Shown: positions 33,822 through 44,587, numbered from the stretch's first letter. The stretch is DNA of 64,000 nucleotides from Halomonas halmophila (GCF_006540005.1 NZ_BJOC01000003.1:1-64000), one strand, 5' to 3'. Notes: generated by a model not told the origin, from the letters alone. Numbers and translations are program-made.

Positions 33822-33991
33822 GGGACAAGGGAGAGCGGAGCTCTTCCGGCAGGATGCTACGGGATGCATCTCGAGTGCGCACGGTGTGACAGGAGGTCGC
33901 CTCCGTGCAGGGACAGCACTCACAGGAAGTGGGCGAATGGATTCGCTCGAGGACTTTGCTAGGAGCGGGCGGCCTGCGGGCCGCCTTTTTT
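33822..33991 (+). ncRNA. rsmZ: RsmZ/CsrB-type regulatory small RNA (CsrA decoy)
   Basis: A roughly 170-nt RNA predicted from sequence. It holds 11 GGA motifs in 142 nt (33823 to 33964). Several sit in hairpin loops: GAGC-GGA-GCTC (33833-33843), GATGC-TACGGGAT-GCATC (33853-33870), a stem of two 5-bp blocks with an AGGAG loop (33880-33907), CAC-AGGAA-GTG (33921-33931) and GCGAA-TGGA-TTCGC (33933-33946). Others are in single-stranded linkers. It ends in a strong terminator. Such RNAs bind and titrate CsrA/RsmA. Its place next to fdxA-mutS-pncC-recA is that of rsmZ in Pseudomonas. csrA itself is at 43924. No reading frame of note lies here. Confidence 0.88.
33968..33991 (+). terminator. Terminator of the RsmZ-like RNA
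   Basis: A 7-bp GC stem GGCGGCC/GGCCGCC with a TGCG loop followed by six T residues. Confidence 0.93.
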
Positions 33992-34023
33992 ATGTCTGGC
34001 CACCGGGCATGCAGGGCCGGAAA

Positions 34024-34061
34024 CAGGAGCGCCGAATGTCGCGAGACATCCGGCGCTCCTG
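34024..34061 (-). terminator. Probable terminator of fdxA
   Basis: An 11-bp stem CAGGAGCGCCG/CGGCGCTCCTG continued, after one mismatch, by 5 bp and a tetraloop. On the minus strand TTT follows. It lies between the convergent fdxA and small RNA genes. Confidence 0.7.
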
Positions 34062-34089
34062 TGTATCGGGGCCCTGGTCGGCCAGGCGT

Positions 34090-34413
34090 TCAACGTTCCA
34101 GGTGTTCCAGCTTGCCGGGCTGACCGTCCCACTGTTCGGCGTCCTCCGGGGGATCCTGCTTCTCGGTGATGTTCGGCCAGGTCTCGGAGAGTTCGGCGTT
34201 GATCTCGATGAACTGCTCCTGACCCTCGGGCAGCTCGTCCTCCGAATAGATGGCCTCGGCGGGGCACTCCGGTTCGCACAGGGCGCAGTCGATGCACTCG
34301 TCGGGTTGGATCACCAGAAAGTTGGGTCCTTCGTAGAAGCAGTCCACCGGGCAGACCTCGACACAGTCGGTGTACTTGCACTTGATGCAGTTTTCGGTGA
34401 CGACGAATGTCAT
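34090..34413 (-). CDS. fdxA: 7Fe ferredoxin (3Fe-4S and 4Fe-4S)
   Basis: A small electron carrier of the Azotobacter/Pseudomonas seven-iron type. The 107-residue protein has Cys9, 12, 17, 21, 25 and Cys40, 43, 46, 50 in the exact family spacing ([20 protein letters not shown] and [17 protein letters not shown]), plus the long C-terminal extension ([31 protein letters not shown]) that marks FdxA. It lies beside mutS on the minus strand. The 144-nt gap upstream is AT-rich and probably holds its promoter. Its electron partner is unknown. Confidence 0.97.
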   Translation of the reverse strand: MTFVVTENCIKCKYTDCVEVCPVDCFYEGPNFLVIQPDECIDCALCEPECPAEAIYSEDELPEGQEQFIEINAELSETWPNITEKQDPPEDAEQWDGQPGKLEHLER

Positions 34414-34557
34414 GTCTGTCTCCCTTCCTCGGGCCGAGGTATTGTCGCGGCCAGTCGGTCACTTGTGATGAAGTTTGGTTATAAAAAAGAGCGATTTTAT
34501 AATATGTTGGTGCTTTGGGCCCATTTTAGTCGCGGCGCGGCGCCGATCGCAAGACGA

Positions 34558-37143
34558 CTAGAGCCTTTCCTTCCAGTGATACAGCCACTCCAGCGCCTCG
34601 CGCGGTGTCATGTTGTCGATGCCCAGGTTGCTCAGGCTTTCGACCACCGGGTGGGGAGCGCTGGCGAAGAGGTCGGCCTGCTGAGGCGCCTGGCGCGTCG
34701 CGCTGCCTTCCGGCAGTGACGGACCGCGCTGTCCCTGGTCGATCTCCTGCTGCTCGAGCAGCGCCAGCTTGTCGCGCGCGCGGGCGATGACGTCCTGGGG
34801 CACGCCCGCCAGCTGGGCGACCTGCAGGCCATAACTCTGACTGGCCGGCCCGTCTTCCACGCGATGCATGAAGACGATGCCGTCCTGGTGCTCGGTGGCG
34901 GTCAGGTGAACGTTGGCCACGCCCTCGACCTGTTCGGCCAGTGCCGTCATCTCGAAGTAGTGGGTGGCAAAGAGCGTGAAGGCCCGGCTGCGGGTCAGCT
35001 GTTCGGCACTGGCCCAGGCCAGCGACAGGCCGTCGAAGGTGCTGGTGCCACGCCCAATCTCGTCCATCAGCACCAGGCTGTGGTCGGTGGCATTGTGCAG
35101 GATGTTGGCGGTCTCGGTCATCTCGACCATGAAGGTCGAGCGCCCTCCGGCCAGGTCATCCGAGGAGCCGATGCGAGTGAAGATGCGGTCCACCGGCCCG
35201 ACCGAGGCGGCATCGGCGGGCACGAAGCTGCCGGTATGCGCGAGCAGGGTGATCAGCGCCGCCTGACGCATGTAGGTGGACTTGCCGCCCATGTTGGGGC
35301 CGGTGATCACCAGCATGCGCCGCTCGTCGTCCATGCGCAGGTCGTTGGGCACGAAGGGCGCGTCGCTGACCTGTTCGACCACCGGATGCCGGCCGCCCCG
35401 GATGTCCAGCCCGGGGGCTTCGGCCAGCTCGGGCTGCACGAAGTCGAGGGCTCGGGCGCGCTCGGCCAGGGTGGCCAGCACGTCGAGGGCGGCGAGCGCC
35501 TGGCCGGTGGCCTGCAGTGTCGCCAGCTCGGCGTTGAGGTCGTCCAGCAGGCTGTCATACAGCAGCTTCTCGCGTGCCAGGGCGCGGGACTTGGCGGACA
35601 GGGCCTTGTCCTCGAACTCCTTGAGCTCGGGGATGATGAAGCGCTCGGCGTTCTTGAGTGTCTGGCGGCGGATGTAGTCCACCGGCGCGTCCTGGGCCTG
35701 GGCGCGGGGGATCTCGATGAAGTAGCCGTGCACCCGGTTGTAGCCGACCTTGAGGCCGGGCAGGCCGGTGCGCTCACGCTCGCGGGTTTCGAGCTCGACC
35801 AGGTAGTCGCCGGCATGTTCGGCCAGTCCACGATGCTCGTCGAGCTCGGCGTCGAAGCCTTCGGCGATGACGCCGCCGTCGCGGATGACCACCGGCGGGT
35901 TGTCGACCAGGGCGCGACTCAGGGTATCGGCCAGCGTCGGGTAGGGGTGAATACGGTGCTTGAGGTCGTCGAGCGCGGTGCCCGCGTCGAAGCGCGCGAG
36001 CCCGGCCTCGAGCTCGGGCAGGGCGTTCAGGGCATCGCGCAGCCGGGCCAGGTCGCGTGGGCGCGCACTGTAGAGGGCCACCCGGGCCAGGATGCGCTCC
36101 ACGTCGCCGATGGCCTTGAGGGCGGCACGCGGGGCCTCATGGGCATCGCCATCCAGCAGTGCGGCAACGGCCGCCTGGCGCCCGGCGACCTGGGCACGAT
36201 CGCGCAGCGGGCGGTTCAGCCACCGCTTGAGCAGGCGCGAGCCCATGGCGGTGGTGGTGGTATCGAGCACGCTGGCCAGGGTGTTGTCGTGGCCGCCGCC
36301 GAGATTGACGCCGATTTCCAGGTTGCGGCGACTGGCCGCGTCGATCACCACGGCGTCGTCGCGGTTCTCCACGCCGATGGCGGTGACGTGGGGCAATTGC
36401 GACCGCTGCGTATCGCGCGCATAGTCGACCAGCACGCCGGCGGCGGTGATGGCGGCTTCCAGGTGGGCGCAGCCGAAACCCTTGAGGTCCTGAACGGCAA
36501 ACTGGTCACAGAGGGTGCGGGTGGCGCTTTCCAGGTCGAACAGCCAGTCGTTCTCGCGGCGCAGGCCCTGATGGGTTTCCAGTTCCGGCGGCAGGGCCAG
36601 GCTCTCGGCGACCAGCAGCTCCGCCGGGTCGAGACGCGTGATCTCGGCCAGGGCCTCGCTCTCGCTGTCGACCTCGAGCACGCTGAAGCGGCCACTGGAG
36701 AGCTCCAGCCAGGCCAGCCCCCAGCGCTCTCCCGCGGCGTTCAGGGCGACCACCAGGTTGTCGCGACGGGCATCCAGCAGGGCCTCGTCATACAGGGTCC
36801 CCGGGGTGACGATGCGCACGACCTGGCGTTCCACCGGCCCCTTGGCGGTATTCGGGTCGCCCAGCTGCTCGCAGATGGCCACCGACTCGCCGGCGGCGAC
36901 CAGTCGAGCCAGGTAACCTTCGGCGCTGTGGTAGGGCACGCCCGCCATGGGAATCGGCTGTCCGGCGGACTGGCCACGCTGGGTCAGGGTGATGTCCAGC
37001 AGGGCGGCGGCACGCTTGGCATCGTCATAGAAGAGTTCGTAGAAATCGCCCATACGATAGAAGAGCAGCACGTTCGGGTGTTCGCGCTTGATCTTCAGAT
37101 ACTGGGTCATCATCGGGGTGTGAGAGGTGCTGGCCTTTGACAT
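34558..37143 (-). CDS. mutS: DNA mismatch repair protein MutS
   Basis: MutS recognises mismatches and, with MutL, starts repair. The 861-residue protein begins [46 protein letters not shown], including the Phe-x-Glu mismatch-reading motif (DFYELF). The ATPase domain has Walker [30 protein letters not shown], then [18 protein letters not shown], the Walker [24 protein letters not shown] and [13 protein letters not shown]-terminal tail ([19 protein letters not shown]) matches the tetramer and MutL contact region. Divergent from pncC. Confidence 0.98.
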   Translation of the reverse strand: MSKASTSHTPMMTQYLKIKREHPNVLLFYRMGDFYELFYDDAKRAAALLDITLTQRGQSAGQPIPMAGVPYHSAEGYLARLVAAGESVAICEQLGDPNTAKGPVERQVVRIVTPGTLYDEALLDARRDNLVVALNAAGERWGLAWLELSSGRFSVLEVDSESEALAEITRLDPAELLVAESLALPPELETHQGLRRENDWLFDLESATRTLCDQFAVQDLKGFGCAHLEAAITAAGVLVDYARDTQRSQLPHVTAIGVENRDDAVVIDAASRRNLEIGVNLGGGHDNTLASVLDTTTTAMGSRLLKRWLNRPLRDRAQVAGRQAAVAALLDGDAHEAPRAALKAIGDVERILARVALYSARPRDLARLRDALNALPELEAGLARFDAGTALDDLKHRIHPYPTLADTLSRALVDNPPVVIRDGGVIAEGFDAELDEHRGLAEHAGDYLVELETRERERTGLPGLKVGYNRVHGYFIEIPRAQAQDAPVDYIRRQTLKNAERFIIPELKEFEDKALSAKSRALAREKLLYDSLLDDLNAELATLQATGQALAALDVLATLAERARALDFVQPELAEAPGLDIRGGRHPVVEQVSDAPFVPNDLRMDDERRMLVITGPNMGGKSTYMRQAALITLLAHTGSFVPADAASVGPVDRIFTRIGSSDDLAGGRSTFMVEMTETANILHNATDHSLVLMDEIGRGTSTFDGLSLAWASAEQLTRSRAFTLFATHYFEMTALAEQVEGVANVHLTATEHQDGIVFMHRVEDGPASQSYGLQVAQLAGVPQDVIARARDKLALLEQQEIDQGQRGPSLPEGSATRQAPQQADLFASAPHPVVESLSNLGIDNMTPREALEWLYHWKERL

Positions 37144-37305
37144 GGGCTTCCTTGGCTAGCCAGTGGCATGTGGCGATGAATGACAGTGGCGTACGTCATG
37201 CATGTCGCGGACAAAGCCAGTATTCTACGCTCAAGGAAGTGTGGCGTCAGGGCCTCGCGCGCTTCGTTGTTGCCCATCACCCTGTCAGCGACCGGAGGAG
37301 ACATC

Positions 37306-37821
37306 ATGGCGGTGCATGCCGAAAGCTCGGAACCCCTCGATATCGTGAGCCTGGCCGAGCGCCTGGGGGCCCTGTGTCGTCAGCGCCGGGTGGTGCTGAG
37401 CACGGCGGAGTCGTGTACCGGCGGGGGTGTCGCCAGTGCCATCACGGCCATTGCCGGCAGTTCCGACTACTTCGAGACGGGTTACGTGACCTATTCGAAT
37501 GCCGCCAAGATGCGTCTGCTCGGCGTCGACGAGTCGCTGCTGATCACCCACGGCGCGGTCAGTCGAGCGGTGGTCGAGGCCATGGTCGCCGGTGCCTGTG
37601 CCGACAGCGGTGCCGACCTGGCGGTGGCCATCAGTGGGGTAGCCGGGCCCGGTGGCGGCAGCCCGGAGAAGCCGGTGGGCACCGTCTGGCTGGCGTGGGG
37701 GCATCAGGGGCAGAGCGTGGCGGAATGCCTGCACCTGACCGGAGACCGTGATGCGGTACGCCAGGCCGCGGTACAGGAAGCCCTGGCGGGGCTGGTGCGC
37801 TGGTTGTCCGGGGATGAGTGA
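37306..37821 (+). CDS. pncC: Nicotinamide-nucleotide amidohydrolase PncC (CinA C-terminal domain)
   Basis: PncC deamidates NMN to nicotinic acid mononucleotide in pyridine nucleotide salvage. The 171-residue protein corresponds to the CinA C-terminal domain alone: LSTAESCTGGGVASAITAIAGSSDYFETGYVTYSNAAKMRLLGV, GAVSRAVVEAMVAGA and AVAISGVAGPGGGSPEKPVGTVWLA. The start at 37306 follows GGAGGAG with good spacing; earlier in-frame ATGs lack a site. It sits just upstream of recA, the usual pseudomonad order, but a terminator and a LexA box between them suggest separate transcription. Confidence 0.95.
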   Translation: MAVHAESSEPLDIVSLAERLGALCRQRRVVLSTAESCTGGGVASAITAIAGSSDYFETGYVTYSNAAKMRLLGVDESLLITHGAVSRAVVEAMVAGACADSGADLAVAISGVAGPGGGSPEKPVGTVWLAWGHQGQSVAECLHLTGDRDAVRQAAVQEALAGLVRWLSGDE

Positions 37822-37829
37822 GTCCCGCT

Positions 37830-37856
37830 GCGGGGCTGGCCGAGCGCCGCTTTTTT
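37830..37856 (+). terminator. Rho-independent terminator of pncC
   Basis: GCGG-G-GCT and AGC-G-CCGC pair around a 5-nt loop with one internal mismatch, followed by six T residues. Confidence 0.6.
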
Positions 37857-37866
37857 CGCCATAATA

Positions 37867-37882
37867 CTGTTCAATCATACAG
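37867..37882. promoter_or_regulatory. LexA box of recA
   Basis: CTGTTCAATCATACAG matches the CTGT-N8-ACAG SOS operator consensus exactly, 60 nt upstream of the recA ATG. It resembles the box at 52494-52509 closely. Confidence 0.93.
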
Positions 37883-37911
37883 TGACAGGGGCGGCCCCGT
37901 TCCGCTGTCAC
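37882..37911 (+). other. Hairpin in the recA leader
   Basis: GTGACAG and CTGTCAC (37882-37888, 37905-37911) enclose a second GC-rich hairpin (GGGG-CGG-CCCC). It lies between the LexA box and the ribosome-binding site. No T-run follows. Confidence 0.5.
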
Positions 37912-37942
37912 CGATATTCTGCTATCGCTTAGGAGGCCTTTC

Positions 37943-39013
<1,071 letters not shown>

Positions 39014-39016
39014 GCC

Positions 39017-39481
39017 ATGCAGGCGACGAGCGACAGCACGCCGCGCGATGATGCCATCCGCTTGCTGGCGCGGCGCGAATATGCCCGGGGCGAGCTGCGG
39101 CAACGCCTCTCGGCCAAGGGGCATGCGCCGGACGAAGTGGAGTCCTGCCTGCACGAGCTGGAGCAGCAGGGGCTTCAATCGGACCGGCGCTTTGCCGAGA
39201 GCTTCCTGCGTTCACGCGTGGCTCGCGGGCAGGGCCCCGTCAAGCTGCGCGCCGAGCTCGGGCAGCGCGGCATCGATGACGCCATCATGCGCGAGGCCTT
39301 CGAGGCAGTGGCCGACGAGGTCGACTGGTTCGAGCTCGCGGCGCAGGTGTTGGCGCGACGCTTTGCGGGCCCCGGCGACTCCCCGCGTGACAGAGCGCGG
39401 CGGGAGCGCTTCCTGGCCGGTCGCGGTTTTGATTTCGATCAGCTCAGGCACGCCATGACGCACGCCTGGGACGACATCTGA
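39017..39481 (+). CDS. recX: Regulatory protein RecX
   Basis: RecX limits RecA filament growth and ATPase. The 154-residue protein has the three-helix repeat pattern: DDAIRLLARREYARGELRQRLSAKGHAPDEVESCLHELEQQGLQSDRRFAESFLRSRVARGQGPVKLRAELGQRGIDDAIMREAF and the C-terminal LARRFAGPGDSPRDRARRERFLAGRGFDFDQLRHAM. It follows recA by 3 nt and should be co-transcribed and SOS-induced. Confidence 0.96.
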   Translation: MQATSDSTPRDDAIRLLARREYARGELRQRLSAKGHAPDEVESCLHELEQQGLQSDRRFAESFLRSRVARGQGPVKLRAELGQRGIDDAIMREAFEAVADEVDWFELAAQVLARRFAGPGDSPRDRARRERFLAGRGFDFDQLRHAMTHAWDDI

Positions 39482-39502
39482 CCCTGACCGGCCATTCCCA
39501 CC

Positions 39503-39531
39503 CTGTCGTTGACGGATGACTGCGCTATAAT
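39503..39531 (+). promoter_or_regulatory. Candidate sigma70 promoter for alaS
   Basis: A perfect TATAAT (39526-39531) with CTGTCG (39503-39508) 17 nt upstream, 22 nt after recX. It would give alaS a leader of about 210 nt. Confidence 0.6.
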
Positions 39532-39746
39532 GGCCGCCTTTGCCACGAAAGCAAGGTCGTCATGCCGCAAGGTGCCGGGCCAGGAGCCGGCGCATCCCGG
39601 AGCCTTCCCGCGGGCCGGATGCCGCCCGGACCGACACCTCTCTGCATCGTTATAAAGCAGCACAACAACGGGCATGTTCATCTGGCTTTCCAGTGCCCCG
39701 GGCAGCATGCCCGGCGGGCCACCATGCTTATTGTCACGGATATTCC

Positions 39747-42356
39747 ATGAAAAGTGCAGACATCAGACAGGCCTTTCTGAGCTACTTCGCGGAGCGTGGG
39801 CATACCATCGTCCCGACGAGCTCCCTAGTGCCGGACAACGACCCGACCCTGCTGTTCACCAATGCCGGCATGGTGCCGTTCAAGGACGTCTTCCTGGGCC
39901 GCGACCCGCGTCCCTATGTGCGCGCGACATCGGCGCAGCGTTGCGTGCGTGCCGGCGGCAAGCACAATGACCTGGACAACGTCGGCTACACCGCGCGCCA
40001 CCACACCTTTTTCGAGATGCTGGGCAACTTCAGCTTCGGCGATTATTTCAAGCGTGATGCCATCCAGTTCGCCTGGAGCTTTCTGACCGAAGTGCTGGGG
40101 CTGCCGCGCGAGAAACTGTGGGTCACGGTGCACGTCAGCGATGAAGAAGCCGAGCGCATCTGGAAGGATGAAGTCGGCATCGACCCCGAGCGCTTCTCGC
40201 GACTCGAGGACGACAACTTCTGGCAGATGGGCGATACGGGCCCCTGCGGGCCGAGCTCCGAGGTCTTCTTCGATCACGGCTCCGAGGTCTGGGGTGGCCC
40301 GCCCGGCAGTCCGGAAGAGGACGGGGATCGCTACATCGAGATCTGGAACCTGGTGTTCATGCAGTTCGATCGCGACGCCGGCGGCAACATGAACCCGCTG
40401 CCCAAGCCGTCCATCGATACCGGCATGGGGCTGGAGCGCATCGCGGCGGTCATGCAAGGCGTGCACTCCAACTACGAGATCGATCTCTTCCAGAATCTGC
40501 TGCAGGCCGCCGCCGGGGCCACCGGGCATGACGACATCATGGCGCCGTCACTCTGCGTGATCGCCGATCATATCCGTTCCTGCTCCTTCCTGATTGCCGA
40601 TGGCGTCATGCCGTCCAACGAGGGGCGCGGCTATGTGCTGCGGCGGATCATTCGCCGCGCCGTGCGGCATGGCCACAAGCTGGGCGCCCAGGGCAACTTC
40701 TTCCACAAGCTGGTGACGGCGCTGGATGCAGAGATGGGCGCGGCCTATCCCGAGCTGCGCGAGGCCCGCGACCAGATCGAGCGTGTCCTGCTCAAGGAGG
40801 AAGAACAGTTTGCCCGCACCCTGGAACACGGCATGGGGATGCTGGGAGAGGCGCTGGACGCCCTGGAAGGCGATACGCTGGCCGGCGAGACGGTGTTCAA
40901 GCTCTATGACACCTACGGCTTTCCCTACGACCTCACCGCGGATGTCTGCCGCGAGCGAGGAGTGTCGCTGGACGAGGCGGGCTTCGAACGCGCGCTGGAA
41001 GCCCAGCGCCAGCGTGCCCGCGCGGCCAGTCAGTTCGGCGTCGACTATGGGGCGGCGCTGGAACTCGACGGCGAGACCGAGTTCACCGGCTATGAGCGCC
41101 TCGATGACACGGCCGGCGTGGTCGCCCTGGTCGACGCACAGGGCAATCCCCTGGAGCGTCTCGAGGCCGAGCAGGCCGGTGTCGTGGTGCTCGAGCGCAC
41201 GCCCTTCTACGGTGAGTCCGGCGGCCAGGTGGGTGACACCGGCTACCTGGAACTCGAGGGCGGGCGTTTCCTGGTCGAGGATACCCAGAAGCAGGGCGGA
41301 CACCACCTCCACCATGGGCGGCTGCTCGAGGGCGAACTGCGGGTCGGAACAAGCGTGACGCCGCGTGTCGACCCGCAGCTGCGCGCCGCCACGGTGCGCA
41401 ATCACTCGGCGACTCACCTGCTGCACCAGGCCCTGCGCATGGTGCTCGGCGACCACGTCCAGCAGAAGGGCTCGCTGGTGACGCCGGAACGCCTGCGTTT
41501 CGACTTCAGTCACTTCGAACCGCTGACGGCGGAGCAGCTGGCCGAGGTCGAGCGCCTGATCAATGACCAGGTACTGGCCAATGCGCCCACCCGTATCGAG
41601 CAGATGACCCTCGACGAGGCCAAGGACAAGGGAGCGGCGGCGCTGTTCGAGGCCAAGTACGCCGACAGCGTGCGTGTCCTGACCATCGGCGCCGACGACT
41701 TCTCCATCGAGCTGTGTGGCGGCACGCACGTGGCGCGCAGCGGCGACATCGGCTGCTGCCACATCGTCGCCGAAGTCGGTATTGCCAGTGGCGTACGTCG
41801 CATCGAGGCCATCACCGGGGAGGCGGCGCTGGCCTACTTCCGTGAGCAGGAGGCACGCCTGGCCCGGATCGGCGAACGCCTCAAGGCCAAGCCGGAACAG
41901 GTCGAGGAGCGCGTGACCTCGCTGGTCGACAGCAACCGCCAGCTCGAAAAGGAGCTCGAGCGCCTCAAGGCCAAGGTGGCCAGCGCGGCCGGCAGTGACA
42001 TGCTCGCCGAAGCCCGCGATATCCAGGGCGTGAAGGTGTTGGCCAAGCGCCTCGAGGGAGTGTCCGGCAAGGAATTGCGCGGCCTGCTCGATCAGGTGAA
42101 GAACAAGCTGGGATCGGCCGTGGTGGTTCTCGGCGTCGGTGACGAGGCCTCCGGCAAGGTCAGCCTGATCGCCGGTGTCACCGCGGACCTGACCGGCCAG
42201 CTGCAGGCCGGCGAACTGGTCAACCATGTGGCCTCCCAGGTGGGCGGCAAGGGCGGTGGGCGCCCCGACATGGCACAGGCGGGCGGCAGCGATGTACCGG
42301 CACTGCCGGGCGCGCTGGACAGCGTCCCGGACTGGGTCGACTCCAAGCTCCAGTGA
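39747..42356 (+). CDS. alaS: Alanyl-tRNA synthetase
   Basis: AlaS charges tRNA-Ala and edits mischarged Ser and Gly. The start at 39747 opens the conserved [29 protein letters not shown]; the longer in-frame ORF is leader sequence. The 869-residue protein has the class II core ([54 protein letters not shown]), the editing-site zinc motif HSATHLLH and [13 protein letters not shown], and the C-Ala domain ending [18 protein letters not shown]-rich terminator follows, then lysC. Confidence 0.98.
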   Translation: MKSADIRQAFLSYFAERGHTIVPTSSLVPDNDPTLLFTNAGMVPFKDVFLGRDPRPYVRATSAQRCVRAGGKHNDLDNVGYTARHHTFFEMLGNFSFGDYFKRDAIQFAWSFLTEVLGLPREKLWVTVHVSDEEAERIWKDEVGIDPERFSRLEDDNFWQMGDTGPCGPSSEVFFDHGSEVWGGPPGSPEEDGDRYIEIWNLVFMQFDRDAGGNMNPLPKPSIDTGMGLERIAAVMQGVHSNYEIDLFQNLLQAAAGATGHDDIMAPSLCVIADHIRSCSFLIADGVMPSNEGRGYVLRRIIRRAVRHGHKLGAQGNFFHKLVTALDAEMGAAYPELREARDQIERVLLKEEEQFARTLEHGMGMLGEALDALEGDTLAGETVFKLYDTYGFPYDLTADVCRERGVSLDEAGFERALEAQRQRARAASQFGVDYGAALELDGETEFTGYERLDDTAGVVALVDAQGNPLERLEAEQAGVVVLERTPFYGESGGQVGDTGYLELEGGRFLVEDTQKQGGHHLHHGRLLEGELRVGTSVTPRVDPQLRAATVRNHSATHLLHQALRMVLGDHVQQKGSLVTPERLRFDFSHFEPLTAEQLAEVERLINDQVLANAPTRIEQMTLDEAKDKGAAALFEAKYADSVRVLTIGADDFSIELCGGTHVARSGDIGCCHIVAEVGIASGVRRIEAITGEAALAYFREQEARLARIGERLKAKPEQVEERVTSLVDSNRQLEKELERLKAKVASAAGSDMLAEARDIQGVKVLAKRLEGVSGKELRGLLDQVKNKLGSAVVVLGVGDEASGKVSLIAGVTADLTGQLQAGELVNHVASQVGGKGGGRPDMAQAGGSDVPALPGALDSVPDWVDSKLQ

Positions 42357-42362
42357 CGCTCC

Positions 42363-42399
42363 CCGGGGCCGAAGGCGCAATACCTTCGGCCCCGGCTTT
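42363..42399 (+). terminator. Probable terminator of alaS
   Basis: A 13-bp stem CCGGGGCCGAAGG/CCTTCGGCCCCGG with a 7-nt loop, followed by CTTTA, starting 7 nt after the alaS stop. The T-run is short. Confidence 0.65.
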
Positions 42400-42455
42400 A
42401 TCCGGAGCGTCCGCTTTCATTCGAACGTTAACCCGCAGATGAGGGGCAACGATAA

Positions 42456-43706
42456 ATGGCACTATACGTACAGAAGTTTGGCGGTACCTCGGTGGGCTCG
42501 GTCGAGCGCATCAAGGCCGTGGCCGAGAAGGTCAAGCGATACCGCGATGAAGGACACCAGGTGGTGGTCGTGGTATCGGCGATGAGCGGTGAGACGAATC
42601 GCCTGATCGGCCTGGCCAACGACATCAATGACGAACCGACGCCACGCGAGATGGACATGCTGGTCTCCACCGGCGAGCAGGTCACCATCTCGCTGCTGGC
42701 CATGGCGCTGCACAGGCTCGGCGTGCCGGCCACCTCCTACACCGGCTCCCAGGTCGGCATCCTGACCGACAGCTCGCACACCAAGGCGCGAATCCAGCGC
42801 ATCGAGACCGAGGACATGCGTGCCGACCTGAATGATGGTCAGGTGGCCGTGGTGGCCGGTTTCCAGGGCGTCGACGAGGAAGGCAACATCACGACCCTGG
42901 GGCGTGGCGGGTCCGACACCACGGGCGTTGCCCTGGCCGCCGCCCTGAATGCCGATGAGTGCCAGATCTACACCGATGTCGATGGCGTCTATACCACGGA
43001 CCCGCGGGTCTGCTCCCGGGCCCGGCGCCTGGACGCCATCACCGTGGAGGAAATGCTCGAGCTGGCCAGCCTGGGCTCCAAGGTCCTGCAGATTCGCGCC
43101 GTCGAATTTGCCGGCAAATACAATGTCCCGCTGCGTGTGCTGTCCAGCTTCGAAGAGGGCCCGGGCACGCTGATCGTCGCTGACTCCGATAAAGACGAGG
43201 ATTCCATGGAAGAACCGCTGATCTCCGGTATTGCCTTTACCGCCAATGAAGCCAAGCTGACCCTGCTCAATACGCCGGACGTGCCGGGCGTGGCGTCGAA
43301 GATTCTGGGGCCGATTGCCGATGCCAACATCGAAATCGACATGATCGTGCAGAACGTTGCCCCATCGGGTGGCTATACCGACTTCACTTTCACGGTCGCC
43401 AAGGGCGATTACAAGCAGACACTCGGCATCCTCAAGGACCAGGTGCTGCCGTCGCTGGGTGAAGGGGAGATCAAGGCCGACGACAATATCGCCAAGGTCT
43501 CGCTGGTCGGGGTCGGGATGCGCTCCCATGCCGGCGTGGCGTCCAAGATGTTCCGTGTGCTGTCGGCGGAGAACATCAATATCCGTATGGTGTCCACGTC
43601 CGAGATCAAGATCTCGGTGGTCATCGACGAGAAGCACATGGAGCTGGCGGTGCGTGCGCTGCACGAGGCGTTCGGGCTCGACAAGGCCGACATCGAGCAA
43701 GAATAA
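42456..43706 (+). CDS. lysC: Aspartate kinase (ACT-domain regulated)
   Basis: Phosphorylates aspartate, the entry to lysine, threonine, methionine and, in halophiles, ectoine precursors. The 416-residue protein has the kinase motifs [65 protein letters not shown] and a C-terminal tandem ACT regulatory region ([33 protein letters not shown] and [43 protein letters not shown]). The lysC-csrA-tRNA order is that of Pseudomonas. The effector specificity cannot be read directly. Confidence 0.96.
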   Translation: MALYVQKFGGTSVGSVERIKAVAEKVKRYRDEGHQVVVVVSAMSGETNRLIGLANDINDEPTPREMDMLVSTGEQVTISLLAMALHRLGVPATSYTGSQVGILTDSSHTKARIQRIETEDMRADLNDGQVAVVAGFQGVDEEGNITTLGRGGSDTTGVALAAALNADECQIYTDVDGVYTTDPRVCSRARRLDAITVEEMLELASLGSKVLQIRAVEFAGKYNVPLRVLSSFEEGPGTLIVADSDKDEDSMEEPLISGIAFTANEAKLTLLNTPDVPGVASKILGPIADANIEIDMIVQNVAPSGGYTDFTFTVAKGDYKQTLGILKDQVLPSLGEGEIKADDNIAKVSLVGVGMRSHAGVASKMFRVLSAENINIRMVSTSEIKISVVIDEKHMELAVRALHEAFGLDKADIEQE

Positions 43707-43778
43707 TACGCCAGATTCCGGCGACAACTTCTACGCTGGTAATCAGGCATCCGGGCACGGCCATCTGTGCACCTACGT

Positions 43779-43807
43779 GCGTACTGCCTCATGTCCCGGC
43801 AGTACGC
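43779..43807 (+). terminator. Hairpin between lysC and csrA
   Basis: A 10-bp stem GCGTACTGCC/GGCAGTACGC with a 9-nt loop, followed by only two T residues. It may be a weak terminator of lysC or part of the csrA promoter region. Confidence 0.4.
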
Positions 43808-43923
43808 TTGGCTCGAGGGCGACGACGTGCCATGGTCTAGATGCTATGGTGCTAGTCGTGTCGTTCTCGGCCGATGAATGCATCCCATAGCTGCAAGCCA
43901 AAAGTCTGAAAAGGAGATCAGTC

Positions 43924-44121
43924 ATGCTCATCCTGACCCGCCGTGTGGGCGAAACCCTGATGGTGGGTGACGAGATTACCGTCACCGTTCTCGGGGTCAA
44001 AGGAAACCAGGTCCGCATCGGCGTGAATGCGCCCAAGGATGTCGCCGTGCATCGTGAAGAGATCTATCAGCGCATTCAGCGCGAGAAGACCGACGACGAG
44101 CCCGATGACGAGACCCCTTGA
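43924..44121 (+). CDS. csrA: Carbon storage regulator CsrA (RsmA)
   Basis: CsrA is a dimeric RNA-binding protein that represses or stabilises mRNAs by binding GGA motifs in leaders. The 65-residue protein begins [34 protein letters not shown] and keeps the RNA-contact residues Leu4, Arg6, Arg7 and Arg44 ([10 protein letters not shown]). It has an acidic tail. Its own ribosome-binding site reads AAAAGGAGAT, containing a GGA, so autoregulation is possible. The RsmZ-like RNA at 33822-33991 is its likely antagonist. Serine and arginine tRNA genes follow. Confidence 0.98.
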   Translation: MLILTRRVGETLMVGDEITVTVLGVKGNQVRIGVNAPKDVAVHREEIYQRIQREKTDDEPDDETP

Positions 44122-44224
44122 GCCGTATTCCGATAGCGCTTGATGCCGGATTTCAACGAGAAAAATCCACCGAGCACTGGACAAGGCGCTATGTGATCGG
44201 TAGTATGCGCACCGTGCCGATGAG

Positions 44225-44317
44225 GGAGAGGTGGCCGAGTGGCTGAAGGCGCTCCCCTGCTAAGGGAGTAAGGGGTTAATAGCCCCTTCGAGGGTTCGAA
44301 TCCCTCCCTCTCCGCCA
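44225..44317 (+). tRNA. tRNA-Ser (anticodon GCT)
   Basis: 93 nt with encoded CCA. Acceptor stem GGAGAGG/CCTCTCC, anticodon stem CTCCC/GGGAG around CTGCTAA, a long class II variable arm as expected for serine, and the T loop GGTTCGAATCC. Reads AGC and AGT codons. Confidence 0.97.
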
Positions 44318-44338
44318 CACTTGGCACACTGAAGGTAA

Positions 44339-44415
44339 GCGCCCGTAGCTCAGCTGGATAGAGTACCTGACTACGAATCAGGCGGTCGGAGGTTCGAATC
44401 CTCCCGGGCGCGCCA
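44339..44415 (+). tRNA. tRNA-Arg (anticodon ACG)
   Basis: 77 nt with encoded CCA. Acceptor stem GCGCCCG/CGGGCGC, anticodon loop CTACGAA with ACG at 44373-44375, T loop GTTCGAATC. A34 should be converted to inosine by TadA to read CGU, CGC and CGA. Confidence 0.97.
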
Positions 44416-44504
44416 CTTGCGAGATGAGTCCTGCTTGTCCCGTCTGTTGAATCCCCTTCTTGCACGCCGACCATCACTCGAGCCGTGTGATGCCTCGTGC
44501 CCCA

Positions 44505-44581
44505 GCGCCCGTAGCTCAGCTGGATAGAGTACCTGACTACGAATCAGGTGGTCGGAGGTTCGAATCCTCCCGGGCGCGCCA
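44505..44581 (+). tRNA. tRNA-Arg (anticodon ACG), second copy
   Basis: 77 nt, identical to the copy at 44339-44415 except for one base in the variable region (T at 44549 for C at 44383). Encoded CCA. The 89 nt between the copies holds nothing recognisable. A terminator follows at 44588. Confidence 0.97.
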
Positions 44582-44587
44582 GATATT

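Noticed and set aside
33814-34719. 301-codon plus-strand frame covering the small RNA, fdxA and the mutS 3' end
   Set aside because: It overlaps two certain features in antisense and passes through two terminators; the small RNA explains the first part better.
34864-37140. 758-codon open frame opposite mutS
   Set aside because: Antisense shadow of MutS with composition bias only; no motifs or ribosome-binding site.
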